DNA of 64,000 bases, from positions 1,736,001 through 1,800,000 of the forward strand of contig NZ_CP077725.1 in assembly GCF_024730565.1 (NCBI RefSeq), read 5' to 3'. Positions 17,372 through 26,523 of this stretch are shown here, piece by piece. The notes beneath the pieces were generated by a model that was given only the letters and a program-made list of their open reading frames with translations, was not told the DNA's origin and did not search any database. The stretch is from Clostridium sp. CM027. GTDB taxonomy: Bacteria; Bacillota; Clostridia; Clostridiales; Clostridiaceae. The position numbers and the translations under genes were made by a program. Every line of letters starts with the position of its first letter. Position 1 is the stretch's first letter.

Positions 17372-18895
17372 CTACATTATAAAATATTTTGCTCCAAAGT
17401 ACGTAATTAATCCTAATATTGCTACATATGCAAGGCAAAATTTTAAAGTTGCCTTTAATATCTTACCTTCAGCTCCTACAAGTCCAGTGGCTGCTGTGGC
17501 AACTGCAATACTTTGAGGAGAAATCATTTTACCTGCAGTGGCACCACCAGTATTAGCAGCTGCTAACCAATAAGGACTCATATGTAAATTTTTTGCAACT
17601 TCAACTTGAAGTGGTCCGAACAATACATTTGCAGAGGTATCACTCCCAGTTACAAAAGTACCTAAAGCACCTATGATTGGGGCAAACAATGGATAAAAGC
17701 TTCCTGTTGCTGCAACTAAAACCACGGCAATAGATGTTATCATTCCGCTATGACTCATTACCTTTGCAAGAGAGACTATTGCAAGTATTGTAATTGCAGT
17801 TTTACTCATTTGTTTGCAAGTATCAATAAATACTTTTACTATTTCTTTAAACTTAGCTCCCTGAATAAGTCCCCCTATAAATGTGGCAAGAATTATAAGT
17901 GTCCCTGGATTAGCAATCCATATAAAAGAACTAATTTTTGCATCTGGGCCATTATATATTTGAACAGATGTTTGTATAGATGATAATGGTTTATTGATTG
18001 CTGGTATAAGAGAACTTGTTATTAATATAAAAGTCAGAACTAAGATAAATGGCACCCATGCCAATAACCCTTGTTTTGCGGATATACTAACTTTATCTTT
18101 AGATGCAGTATTTTTATAGAATATTTTAGTTATTGCAACTGTTACAATAATACATATTATTGAACCAATTAGTGCTGGAAGTTCAGGACCCATATATTTT
18201 GCAACTAGAAGTTCTGGTATTGCAAAAGCTAGTCCTGACGCAATACAAATAAGCACAACTCCCTTTATTGCCTTTACACTTTTACCTGTTAGCATTACTA
18301 ATATTAATGGTAAAACTGCAATTAATACAAATAATTGAATTGCAACTGCATAGCTTAAAGTAACAGGATCAATTGCTGCAACCTTTGCTAAGGTTGTTAC
18401 AGGTAGACCTATTGCTCCAAAAGCTGTTGGTGTTGTATTTGCAATAAGACATATTATTGCTGCAAATACAGGATTAAAGCCAAGTGCGGCTAAAATACTG
18501 GCAGGTATTGCAACTGCCGTACCAAAACCTGCAATTGCTTCAAGAAATCCACCAAAACCCCAAGCAATAATTAAAACTAAAATTCTCTTATCAGTTGTGA
18601 TTCCTGTCATCATATCCTTTATTACGTCCATACTTTTTGTATGAATAGAAAGATTGTAGGTAAACACTGCTGCAATTATTACAACAATTATTGGCCATAT
18701 TGCCATTGCTGCACCCTCAAGTGTCGCTGTGAGAGCTTGACTAATTGGCATCTTCCAAACTAGGATTGCAAGTATTATTGTAATTACGAGTGTGATTGAA
18801 CAAGTTTTATGTCCTGGCATTTTTAAAACACCGAGCGAAACCATGAGCCATACAATGGGGATAAGTGCTATGAAAAATAATAAATAATTATTCAT
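17372..18895 (-). CDS. L-lactate permease (LctP family)
   Basis: 507 residues with about 13 membrane helices. It matches the lactate permease family, including a glycine-rich stretch reading GFGGFLEAIAGFGTAVAIPAS, INTPTAFGAIG-like segments (NTTPTAFGAIGLP) and, near the end, GSDTSANVLFGPLQ. It imports lactate with protons. Its position between D-lactate dehydrogenase and lactate racemase, 12 bp before larA, matches lctE. The ribosome binding site is AGGAGG. Confidence 0.95.
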   Translation of the reverse strand: MNNYLLFFIALIPIVWLMVSLGVLKMPGHKTCSITLVITIILAILVWKMPISQALTATLEGAAMAIWPIIVVIIAAVFTYNLSIHTKSMDVIKDMMTGITTDKRILVLIIAWGFGGFLEAIAGFGTAVAIPASILAALGFNPVFAAIICLIANTTPTAFGAIGLPVTTLAKVAAIDPVTLSYAVAIQLFVLIAVLPLILVMLTGKSVKAIKGVVLICIASGLAFAIPELLVAKYMGPELPALIGSIICIIVTVAITKIFYKNTASKDKVSISAKQGLLAWVPFILVLTFILITSSLIPAINKPLSSIQTSVQIYNGPDAKISSFIWIANPGTLIILATFIGGLIQGAKFKEIVKVFIDTCKQMSKTAITILAIVSLAKVMSHSGMITSIAVVLVAATGSFYPLFAPIIGALGTFVTGSDTSANVLFGPLQVEVAKNLHMSPYWLAAANTGGATAGKMISPQSIAVATAATGLVGAEGKILKATLKFCLAYVAILGLITYFGAKYFIM

Positions 18896-18962
18896 CTTTT
18901 ATTCCCTCCTCTATTAATAATACTAGTCACAATACTGAAATCGACTACATCAAAGTATTATT

Positions 18963-18997
18963 ATATCGCCAACATCTTTAAAAGACATTGGCGATAT
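18963..18997 (-). other. Intercistronic hairpin between lactate dehydrogenase and permease genes
   Basis: Ten-bp arms ATATCGCCAA and TTGGCGATAT enclose a 15-nt loop. There is no T run after it in the minus direction, so it is more likely an RNA processing or stabilizing stem than a terminator. It would allow different transcript levels for the enzyme and the permease. Confidence 0.5.
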
Positions 18998-19005
18998 CAT
19001 TTTTT

Positions 19006-20403
19006 CTATTCACAAACCTTTCCTGGATTTAATATATTATTAGGATCAAATGCCAATTTTATATTTTTCATAAGTCCTACATATACAGGGCCAAATTGTT
19101 CAAGCATATATGCTTTCTTAGCAAATCCAATTCCATGTTCTCCAGATACTAAACCCTTGAGCTCCCTTGATTTTTCATACATTGCTTCAAATACTTCTTC
19201 AATCTTCACTGACCATTCTTTATCTGTAAGCTCATCCTTTAATACATACACATGTAAATTACCATCACCTGCATGACCAAAGCTTCTTATTCTCACATCA
19301 AATTCTTTTTGAAGTTCATTAGTATACTTAATGAACTGCGCAACTTTATTTCTTGGAACAACAACATCACATTCATCCATATCAGTTGTCGTTGCTTTAA
19401 CAGCTTCAAGGAAAGCTCCTCTTGCAGACCAAACAGCTTCTTTTCTTTCATCTGTATCAGTTATAAATACATCAAGAGCACCTTCTTCAAGGCAAATGTT
19501 AGCTACACTTTCATAAGCTCTTTCTATTTCTTCTATGCTATTACCATCAAAAGTTAGTAAAAGATATGCATCTGACGAATTATCCGGGAATTTTTTTCCT
19601 AGGAATTCTTCAGCAGCAATAATAACTTCTCTTTGCATAAATTCTATAGCAGTTGGTACAGATTTTGATTTAACTATCAAAGGTACTGTTCCTATTGCCA
19701 TATCAAGATTTGGAAAAGGTATTAAGAGCGATACAGCTTTCTTAGGTAGTGGTATAAGTTTTAATATAATTTTTGTGATTATTCCAAGGGTTCCTTCAGA
19801 TCCACATATTAAATCTTTTATGCTGTATCCAGTAGAATTCTTAACTACTTTCCCTCCAACATCAAGTATTTCTCCGCTTGGAAGCACTACTTCAAGGCCT
19901 CTTATATAATCTCTAGTAACTCCGTACTTAACAGCTCTCATTCCACCTGCATTTGTATTGATATTACCAGCAATTGTAGCCGATTTTTCACCTGGATCTG
20001 GTGGATAAAATAAATCAAACTCTTCAACGTATTTGCTTATTTCCATTAAAAGTACGCCTGGTTCAAGAGTTAATGTTAAGTTTTCTTCATCAATCTCAAG
20101 TATTTTGTTCATTCTGGACATATTTATCATAATTCCACCGTGAATTGGAACTGATGCTCCAACTAGTCCTGTTCCAGAACCTCTTGCTACAACAGGAATC
20201 ATGTTTTCATTTGCATATTTCATAATCTTTGATACTTCGCTTGCTTCAAGAACCTCAACTAATACGTCGGGCATTTTGCTTATTCCACCCATCTCGTCAT
20301 GGCTAAAATCATCATTTATTGCTTCTCCAGTAAACACCCTATCTTTATCTAATATTGACACTAAAAACTCTATATCCTTAGCATCAAGTTTTTTGTAATC
20401 CAT
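19006..20403 (-). CDS. lctD: FAD-dependent D-lactate dehydrogenase (LctD/GlcD family)
   Basis: 465 residues. The FAD-binding PCMH domain spans about 40-220, with [36 protein letters not shown] and [13 protein letters not shown]. The FAD-oxidase C-terminal domain follows with the metal-site [13 protein letters not shown] and [11 protein letters not shown]. Together with the two Etf subunits encoded upstream it should form the confurcating complex in which lactate oxidation with NAD+ is driven by reduced ferredoxin. Gene order and lengths match lctBCD. It also resembles glycolate oxidase subunit GlcD, but the permease and racemase favour lactate. Confidence 0.92.
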   Translation of the reverse strand: MDYKKLDAKDIEFLVSILDKDRVFTGEAINDDFSHDEMGGISKMPDVLVEVLEASEVSKIMKYANENMIPVVARGSGTGLVGASVPIHGGIMINMSRMNKILEIDEENLTLTLEPGVLLMEISKYVEEFDLFYPPDPGEKSATIAGNINTNAGGMRAVKYGVTRDYIRGLEVVLPSGEILDVGGKVVKNSTGYSIKDLICGSEGTLGIITKIILKLIPLPKKAVSLLIPFPNLDMAIGTVPLIVKSKSVPTAIEFMQREVIIAAEEFLGKKFPDNSSDAYLLLTFDGNSIEEIERAYESVANICLEEGALDVFITDTDERKEAVWSARGAFLEAVKATTTDMDECDVVVPRNKVAQFIKYTNELQKEFDVRIRSFGHAGDGNLHVYVLKDELTDKEWSVKIEEVFEAMYEKSRELKGLVSGEHGIGFAKKAYMLEQFGPVYVGLMKNIKLAFDPNNILNPGKVCE

Positions 20404-20427
20404 AAAATTACCTCCTCGATTCTGAAT

Positions 20428-20460
20428 TTAGTGTTTAAACCTAGTTAGTTTAAACACTAA
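20428..20460 (-). other. Intercistronic hairpin between etfA and lctD
   Basis: A 13-bp perfect stem (TTAGTGTTTAAAC with its complement) and the 7-nt loop CTAGTTA lie in the 89-bp gap between the two genes. No T run follows, so it is probably a processing or stability element. Confidence 0.5.
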
Positions 20461-20492
20461 CTTGCCTATTATCTATAACTCCAGTTTAAAAG

Positions 20493-21701
20493 TTAACGTA
20501 TACAATACTCAGCTCCTGAATTTTTAATATTTTCAATCAATTGAGGAACTATTTCATAAATATCTCCTACTATCCCATAATGAGCTACATTGAATATAGA
20601 AGCATTTTCATCTTTATTTATTGCAAATATACGCTCTGAACTATTCATACCAGCTGTAAACTGAACTGCACCAGAAATTCCAAGAGCTATTATTAGCTTT
20701 GGTTTAACTGTTCTACCAGAAAGACCAATTTGTTTCTTAGCATTAATCCAACCTGCTTCAATTGTTGGTCTTGTCCCAGCTATTTGAGCACCAAGAATGT
20801 CTGCTAATTCTTGAATCATAACCATATCCTTCTCTGATTTTAATGCCCTACCAACTGCAATGATTACTTCTGCATCTGAAATATTTTCCTCAACTTCTTT
20901 CTTTGTAACCTTTAATACTTCAATATTCGAATCGAGTTTTGCTCTATCCATTTCACAGATTGTAATCTTACCTTTTGCATCGCACTGTTTTTCAGGTGCA
21001 TTCATAACCTTATATCTTACTGTTGACATCTGTGGTCTATTATTAGGACATACAATTTGAGCCATAATGTTACCACCAAAAGCAGGTCTTATCTGTACAA
21101 GGTCTGTATTTTCTTTCATTTTAAGTATTGTACAATCAGCTGTGAGTCCAGTTCTAAACCTTGCGGCTACCCTTGGGGCAAGAGATCTACCAATTGTTGT
21201 AGCACCAACCAATAATGATGATGGCTTTACCTTGTTTACAAAGTCTTCAAATGCAGCTGTATAAGGTTCTATTCTAAACTCTTCAAATTCTTTATAATCG
21301 TATACAAAGACCTCATCAACTCCATAATGAAGCAATTCTTTAGCCTTTTCCTTTATGTTATAACCAATAAATACACAATATACTGGGAAATTAACAACTG
21401 CCGCAAGCTCCCTAGCTTTCCCGATAAGCTCCATTGTTACAGGATGTATAACTCCTTCTACATGGTCAACATATACTCCTATACCCTTCCATAAACTTTT
21501 ATCAACTTGCACGGCCTCTGTTTCAATAAATTCCATTACACCTGTTGGACCTTTTTTAACGCAAATCTTACACATTTTACATCCTGCATTAACTTCAATT
21601 TTACCATCTATGTATTCAATAGCACCAAAAGGGCAAACCTTTATTAATTCTTGAATATTTGAATCGTTTACTTTCTCTTGGTTACAAATTAACTTACTCA
21701 T
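20493..21701 (-). CDS. lctC: Electron transfer flavoprotein alpha subunit with N-terminal [4Fe-4S] ferredoxin domain (LctC)
   Basis: 402 residues. Residues 1-60 are a ferredoxin-like module with four cysteines: Cys23 (CP) and Cys41, Cys44, Cys47 (CKMCKIC), enough for one cluster. The last Cys of the usual second motif is replaced by Gly51. Residues 75-400 are EtfA, with the FAD-binding segment GLSGRTVKPKLIIALGISGAVQF near 340. The extra cluster is the feature of LctC-type confurcating complexes. It is 17 bp downstream of etfB and transcribed with it. Confidence 0.94.
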   Translation of the reverse strand: MSKLICNQEKVNDSNIQELIKVCPFGAIEYIDGKIEVNAGCKMCKICVKKGPTGVMEFIETEAVQVDKSLWKGIGVYVDHVEGVIHPVTMELIGKARELAAVVNFPVYCVFIGYNIKEKAKELLHYGVDEVFVYDYKEFEEFRIEPYTAAFEDFVNKVKPSSLLVGATTIGRSLAPRVAARFRTGLTADCTILKMKENTDLVQIRPAFGGNIMAQIVCPNNRPQMSTVRYKVMNAPEKQCDAKGKITICEMDRAKLDSNIEVLKVTKKEVEENISDAEVIIAVGRALKSEKDMVMIQELADILGAQIAGTRPTIEAGWINAKKQIGLSGRTVKPKLIIALGISGAVQFTAGMNSSERIFAINKDENASIFNVAHYGIVGDIYEIVPQLIENIKNSGAEYCIR

Positions 21702-21718
21702 GAAAATTCCACCCTTCT

Positions 21719-22507
21719 CTATACAAATTTTAATTCTTTAAGTTTTGCAGCTATTTTTAAACTAAGCTCTGCACCATTGCCTGTCCATGTTTCTCTATCA
21801 TTATTTACATCTGGTGGAAATATTCTTTCTACCTGAGTTGGTGAACCATTAAGTCCATATTTCTTTTCATCTTTATCTTCAAAATCGTTTAGTGTTATCA
21901 TTTTTATTTCTCTATCTTTTGTAGCTAATTTTTTCCTATAAGATGGAAGTCTTGGTTGAAATATATCTTTATCTACAGTTAAAAGACATGGAAATTGAAT
22001 CTCTGCTACTTCAACAGTATTTGCCATATCCATTTCTACAATAATTGATTTTTCTTTTATTTCTATTATTTTTAAAACGTTTGCAATGTGAGGAATATTA
22101 AGATATTCAGCCATTTCTGGTCCTACTTGAGCAGTGTCTCCGTCTGTTGTCTGCTTTCCACATAATATGAGATCAAATTCTCCCATTTTCCTTACACCTT
22201 GTGAAAGTGTATACGCTGTAGCAAGAACATCTGCTCCGGCAAACTTTCTATCAGATACAAGTGCTCCTTCATCTGCTCCCATCATATATGCTTCGCGAAT
22301 TACATCATTTGCTTGTGGTGGTCCCATAGTTATAACCTTAATTACCCCACCTTTTTCTTCCTTTATTCTAAGTGCTGTTTCTAATGCATATAAATCATAA
22401 GGATTCATTTTTGAATCTACACCATCTCTTTTTAAAACACCTGTAACTGGATCTACTTCAACTTTTGAAGTTCCTGGAACTTGCTTTATACAAACTAAAA
22501 TTTCCAT
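21719..22507 (-). CDS. lctB: Electron transfer flavoprotein beta subunit (LctB)
   Basis: 262 residues. Full-length EtfB with [10 protein letters not shown] at the start, a nucleotide-binding loop [13 protein letters not shown] near residue 130, and the FAD-contacting helix [17 protein letters not shown]. It pairs with the ferredoxin-EtfA encoded next and with the FAD dehydrogenase to confurcate electrons from lactate and ferredoxin to NAD+. It is the first structural gene after the operator at 22556-22574. The ribosome binding site is GGAGGAG. Confidence 0.94.
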   Translation of the reverse strand: MEILVCIKQVPGTSKVEVDPVTGVLKRDGVDSKMNPYDLYALETALRIKEEKGGVIKVITMGPPQANDVIREAYMMGADEGALVSDRKFAGADVLATAYTLSQGVRKMGEFDLILCGKQTTDGDTAQVGPEMAEYLNIPHIANVLKIIEIKEKSIIVEMDMANTVEVAEIQFPCLLTVDKDIFQPRLPSYRKKLATKDREIKMITLNDFEDKDEKKYGLNGSPTQVERIFPPDVNNDRETWTGNGAELSLKIAAKLKELKFV

Positions 22508-22555
22508 ATGTGCTCCTCCATTCTTTTTATAGAAAATCTAAAACTCATTAATGGT

Positions 22556-22574
22556 AAGATGGTCTGACCATCTT
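22556..22574. promoter_or_regulatory. GntR/FadR-type operator upstream of the lactate operon
   Basis: A perfect 9+1+9 palindrome, AAGATGGTC-T-GACCATCTT, lies 49 bp upstream of the etfB start. Its centre TGGTCTGACCA fits the FadR-subfamily consensus TNGTNNNACNA exactly. The adjacent gene encodes a FadR-subfamily regulator, so this is most likely its lactate-responsive operator. Confidence 0.8.
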
Positions 22575-22657
22575 TTAAATCATAATAACACACTATTGAA
22601 AATATTTCTACTATTATTAATTAATTAATTAACAATATTTATTTTATTTAAAAATTT

Positions 22658-22694
22658 AAAAGCGAGGGTAATATTTGTTATTACTCTCACTTTT
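22658..22694 (-). terminator. Hairpin after the lct regulator gene
   Basis: Sixteen-nt arms (AAAAGTGAGAGTAATA on the minus strand) with one G-T pair and one mismatch, loop ACAAA, then AAATTTTT. It lies 30 bp after the regulator stop, so the regulator can be terminated separately from the lactate genes. Confidence 0.65.
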
Positions 22695-22723
22695 TGCTCT
22701 GGACAAAATTATATGTTTTGAAA

Positions 22724-23422
22724 TCATTTTATTTTACTCATATACCTATTTGCAAAATCTAAATGTTCCCGCATTGCTTTTCTAGCATCAGCTGAGCTAT
22801 GTTTTTCCATAGATAAATATATCTCATTGTGCTGAGAAAAAAGTATTTCTTTATTTTCTGGGTCAACTAATATTAATTTTCTTGCATCCTTAATAAAATG
22901 ATCTACAAGCGTTGAAACTGTTTTAAGAATGTTAAATACTAAAACATTGCCCGAGCACTCAGCAATCTTATAATGAAACTCTTTATCAATTTCAACATTA
23001 GTATTCTCGTCCGCACAATTCATAAATCTTTGAGTAAGCTCTTTTAACTCTTTTAGTTGTTCACTGGTTATCCTATTCGCAGCAAGGCCTGAAGCCTCAA
23101 CCTCCACAATCTTTCTAAGCTCCCATATCTCTTCTGGATTGCTTCCCTCTAACATAAACATAATTGATAGCGGTTCAAATAATTTATCTTGAAAATTTGC
23201 TTTTATATAACTACCTTCTCCTTGTCTGCACTCTATAAGTCCAATGACTTCTAATGTTCTAAGCGCTTCACGGATAGAAGCCCTGCTTACCTTTAATTGC
23301 TCCACTAAATTCCTCTCTGAAGGAAGTTTGTCACCCTTTTTAAGCGTACCTTTATCAATCATATTTTTTATTTGATCTATTACCTGTTCATAAACTTTTG
23401 TGTTTTTTATTGGACTAAACAT
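22724..23422 (-). CDS. FadR-subfamily GntR regulator of lactate utilization (LctR/LldR-like)
   Basis: 232 residues. A winged-helix domain spans 8-75 (GDKLPSERNLVEQLKVSRASIREALRTLE) and a C-terminal all-helical FCD ligand domain follows, with the metal-binding His pattern (EFHYKIAECSGN; ARKAMREHLDF). The domain binds small carboxylates. It lies directly upstream of lctBCDEF in the place of lctA and would bind the palindrome at 22556-22574, releasing it with lactate. The 245-bp gap upstream is A/T-rich with a direct repeat ACATAATATAT at 23532 and 23552 but no gene. Confidence 0.9.
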   Translation of the reverse strand: MFSPIKNTKVYEQVIDQIKNMIDKGTLKKGDKLPSERNLVEQLKVSRASIREALRTLEVIGLIECRQGEGSYIKANFQDKLFEPLSIMFMLEGSNPEEIWELRKIVEVEASGLAANRITSEQLKELKELTQRFMNCADENTNVEIDKEFHYKIAECSGNVLVFNILKTVSTLVDHFIKDARKLILVDPENKEILFSQHNEIYLSMEKHSSADARKAMREHLDFANRYMSKIK

Positions 23423-23667
23423 TTTGTTCCCCCTGTATATTTCTGCAAATAGTTAAATATAAATTTTACATTTTTATCTATTACGCTTCTTCTAATATTC
23501 AAAACCCGCACAATACATTTTATTCAAATTCCACATAATATATACATTATAACATAATATATGTATTGCAACGTAATAATTATAGTTTCATAATACTTCA
23601 AAAAATTTCTTAATAACTATATATAATTGTGGATTGGCATAATAAACATCATCAGAGTGGATTAAAA

Positions 23668-23698
23668 AACCGACAAGACTCATACAGTCTTATCGGTT
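23668..23698 (-). terminator. Intrinsic terminator
   Basis: Thirteen-nt arms AACCGATAAGACT and AGTCTTGTCGGTT (one wobble pair) with a 5-nt loop are followed by TTTT on the minus strand. It ends whatever is transcribed from the DeoR gene side, probably the inositol operon. Confidence 0.85.
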
Positions 23699-24049
23699 AA
23701 ATCATCACCTTCGTAGCTGCTCATCATCTTGGACGCTGCAAAATTAATCTTACAGTTTAAATTTTGAACCATGCTATTCAGTTTTCCCGCTAATTTGGAT
23801 TGATTTTTAGAAGCAAAGCCTTCTCACATAAATTTTTAATGCGATAGCCTTTAATTTCAGTATTTATGGTTGAAAAATAGAAGGACATCCCCTTATTTGG
23901 CATAATTGAATGACAACAAACAAAAACCAAAAGGGATGTTCTTTATGAATATAATTATAACAAAAAATTATACTGAAAAACAGTTTAATTTGATAAATTT
24001 TTTATTATTTTTATTATAATCCTCAATAATTAAAAATGCCCTTGAACCA
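23699..24049. other. Non-coding or decayed stretch with mobile-element-like fragments
   Basis: No intact gene. On the minus strand a short frame reads INTEIKGYRIKNLCEKALLL and stops. A second frame of about 45 codons runs into the terminator at 23698 without a start of its own. On the plus strand a 24-codon frame starts at ATG 23945 and stops at once. Near-complementary GGACATCCCCTT and AAGGGATGTTCT segments lie at 23883 and 23931. The pattern suggests remnants of an insertion sequence, but I cannot name a family. Confidence 0.35.
23819..23898 (-). repeat. Direct repeat copy 1 flanking the DeoR regulator
   Basis: About 80 nt matching 24816-24896 in the same orientation, with the exact core ATAAATACTGAAATTA and the shared CTATCGC, TGTG and ATAAG blocks. 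Both copies encode a similar peptide (INTEI..YR...). It lies after the regulator gene. Confidence 0.6.
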
Positions 24050-24805
24050 TTATTCAGAGAAAATAAAATTAATTTTATTTTCTTCAAAAAATTCTATATA
24101 TTTTTCAGATGGTTTTCTATCTGTTATAAGATAATCTATATCTGTTAATTGACAATAAGTCATAAGTGATGAAACTTCAAATTTAGACGAATCTGCTAAC
24201 AAATACAACTCATTACTCTTTTCTACTATAATTTTTTTAATTTTATATTCTAATGGTGAAGAATTTGTGGCTCCATTAGATATAGAAATACCTGAAGCAG
24301 CCATAAATGCTTTATTTATATTATAATCTTTGAATATTGTAAGAGTATTTATCACCTCAAAAGAATTTGTTTTTCTTATTAACCTTCCTCCCGTACAAAT
24401 AACATTTAAATTTGGAAAAGGGAGTGCGATTATTATAACATTCAAACTATTCGTCAGTATAGTTACATCATTTTTGTTTTTTAAGAAGTCTATCATATTA
24501 ATTGTTGTTGTCCCAGAATCAATGAATATTACATCTCCATCATTTACAAATTCAGATGCAACCTTAGCTATTGCCATTTTTTCATAATTATTTTTAATGT
24601 TTCTTTCTTCGAAAGGAATTATTTCTTTAATAATAGCTGTTACTCCTCCATAAACTTTTTTTACACTCCCTTTTTTTACAAGTTCATTTATATATCGGCG
24701 AATTGTATTTTTAGAGATTTTAAAAATATCGCATAATGAATCTAAAGTGACTGATTCATTTCTTAATATATATTCCTCAATTTCTTTGATTCTATTAATT
24801 TTCAT
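24050..24805 (-). CDS. DeoR/GlpR-family transcriptional regulator (IolR-like)
   Basis: About 251 residues. An N-terminal HTH spans 3-58 (SVTLDSLCDIFKISKNTIRRYINEL) and a DeoR sugar-phosphate sensor domain spans 75-235 (DGDVIFIDSGTTTINMIDFL, VICTGGRL, AASGIS, LLADSSKF). The ATG at 24805 is chosen; TTG at 24811 is possible. It is the last gene of the inositol block, so it probably represses that operon in response to a phosphorylated intermediate, as IolR does in Bacillus. Direct repeats of about 80 nt flank it, so it may have been inserted or rearranged into place. Confidence 0.85.
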   Translation of the reverse strand: MKINRIKEIEEYILRNESVTLDSLCDIFKISKNTIRRYINELVKKGSVKKVYGGVTAIIKEIIPFEERNIKNNYEKMAIAKVASEFVNDGDVIFIDSGTTTINMIDFLKNKNDVTILTNSLNVIIIALPFPNLNVICTGGRLIRKTNSFEVINTLTIFKDYNINKAFMAASGISISNGATNSSPLEYKIKKIIVEKSNELYLLADSSKFEVSSLMTYCQLTDIDYLITDRKPSEKYIEFFEENKINFIFSE

Positions 24806-24815
24806 AATCAATTAT

Positions 24816-24896
24816 CCTTTCGCACATGATTTTTCTAGGCGATAGATTGTAATTTCAGTATTTATAGCAAAAACCCATAAGAACATTCTCTTATTT
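24816..24896 (-). repeat. Direct repeat copy 2 flanking the DeoR regulator
   Basis: Same orientation as the copy at 23819-23898. It fills the gap between the sodium:solute symporter stop and the regulator start and even contributes the regulator ribosome binding site (GAAAGG). Confidence 0.6.
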
Positions 24897-24901
24897 CTTT
24901 T

Positions 24902-26497
24902 TTATCTAGCAAGTCCTAGTGGTGAAAATAATATATACATTCCGATCATACAAATTACAACAGCTATTCCAATACACTTTCCATATTTCCAAGGTGTTAA
25001 ATCAACTTTACTTTCATCATCTTGAATTTTGAATGGTATTTCCATCGGTTTTAATTTACCAATTAATAACATTATTAAAATATCCAAGAAAAATAAACCA
25101 CTCAATACGTATAAAAAATTAACATCAGCAAATAAAAATTTAGAAATCGTATAGGCTATAATATGAAAAATCATTGTTACTTTTGCGGCTAAGGCAGGAA
25201 CACGTTTTGTATAGAAACCAAGCAGAATAATTGCTAGTAATGGCATATTATAAAAGCCATTGTATTCTTGAAGGAAAGTATACAAACCTGCTGGTGCATA
25301 AGCAATAAAAGGGGCTACAACTATTGAAACTATTGCTACAAATGCTGTCACTATTTTTCCAACCTTAACAACTTCTTTGTCAGAAGCTTTAGGACGAATT
25401 ATTGGTTTATAAAAGTCTAATGCGAATAGGGTTGAAGTACTATTTAAAGCTCCTGCGAAAGAACTTAAAATAGCTCCAAAAATTACTGCTCCGAAAATAC
25501 CATAAGCCCATGTTGGAAGTACTGCCGTGACTAAAGATGGGTACGCATCATCAGCTACTTTTAGTGTCTTTCCAAACATATTATATGCAATAATCCCCGG
25601 AAAAACTAAAAATAAAGCTCCAAAAATTTTAAAAAAGCCTACATATAAAGCACCCTTTTGTGCTTCTTTGAGATTCTTTCCAGCTAATGCTTTTTGAACA
25701 ATCATTTGATTAGTACACCAATAAAATAGATTATTGAAAAACATCCCGAGGAACAATGTCGGCCAAGGAATCAATTTTGAATCAAGTGCTCCGATAGCAT
25801 TTAATTTGTCTGGAGTTCGCTGGATTATTAATTGAATTCCTCCAGTGAAACTACCGTTACCGAGCAAGATTAATCCTAAAATTGGAATTGAAATACCTCC
25901 AACAATTAAACCAACACCATAAATCGTATCACTAAAGGCACTTAAAGAAATTCCTCCAATCAACACATACAAGAGTCCAACCAAGCCAATAAATGCTGCT
26001 ACAATTATAATTGCAACTTGGCCATTTACATTTAATAACTTATCTATATGGAAAAGTTTATTAAAAACTAACGCTCCTGAAAACAATACGACCGGTAAAA
26101 AAGTAACTGTATAACTTACTAGAAACAAAAATGATATAATTCTTTTAGTCGTTGTATCATAACGAATTTCAATAAAATCAGAAATAGTACTAATTCCATG
26201 TTTTAAGTATTTAGGTAAGAAAACAAACGCCAGTAGCACACAAGCAAAAGCAGCTGTAACCTCCCAAGCCATTACCTCCATTCCAGCTACGTAACTTTGG
26301 CCATTTTGTCCAACAATTTGCTCTGTAGATAGATTCGTCATTAGAATTGTTCCAGCAATTGTTATTCCTGTTAGGCTTCGTCCTCCAAGGAAATAACCAT
26401 CCGCATCATCTTTGTTAATTAATTGTGATTTTTTCCAAGCAATAAACCATACAGTTGCAACGATAGCCATAAATGTAATTCCTGAAAAGAGATTCAT
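24902..26497 (-). CDS. Sodium:solute symporter (SSS family), probable inositol transporter
   Basis: About 531 residues with some 14 membrane helices. SSS-family features are DGYFLGGRSLTGITIAGTILMTNLSTEQIVGQNG at the start and the unwound-helix region around SSFAGALNSTSTLFALDFYKP. The ATG at 26497, 6 nt after AAAGGGGGTG, is the start; the longer frame would overlap iolE. It follows iolE in the inositol operon, so the likely substrate is myo-inositol or a related polyol, taken up with Na+. Substrate is inferred from context only. Confidence 0.88.
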   Translation of the reverse strand: MNLFSGITFMAIVATVWFIAWKKSQLINKDDADGYFLGGRSLTGITIAGTILMTNLSTEQIVGQNGQSYVAGMEVMAWEVTAAFACVLLAFVFLPKYLKHGISTISDFIEIRYDTTTKRIISFLFLVSYTVTFLPVVLFSGALVFNKLFHIDKLLNVNGQVAIIIVAAFIGLVGLLYVLIGGISLSAFSDTIYGVGLIVGGISIPILGLILLGNGSFTGGIQLIIQRTPDKLNAIGALDSKLIPWPTLFLGMFFNNLFYWCTNQMIVQKALAGKNLKEAQKGALYVGFFKIFGALFLVFPGIIAYNMFGKTLKVADDAYPSLVTAVLPTWAYGIFGAVIFGAILSSFAGALNSTSTLFALDFYKPIIRPKASDKEVVKVGKIVTAFVAIVSIVVAPFIAYAPAGLYTFLQEYNGFYNMPLLAIILLGFYTKRVPALAAKVTMIFHIIAYTISKFLFADVNFLYVLSGLFFLDILIMLLIGKLKPMEIPFKIQDDESKVDLTPWKYGKCIGIAVVICMIGMYILFSPLGLAR

Positions 26498-26523
26498 TAA
26501 GTCACCCCCTTTTTGTAATAGGA

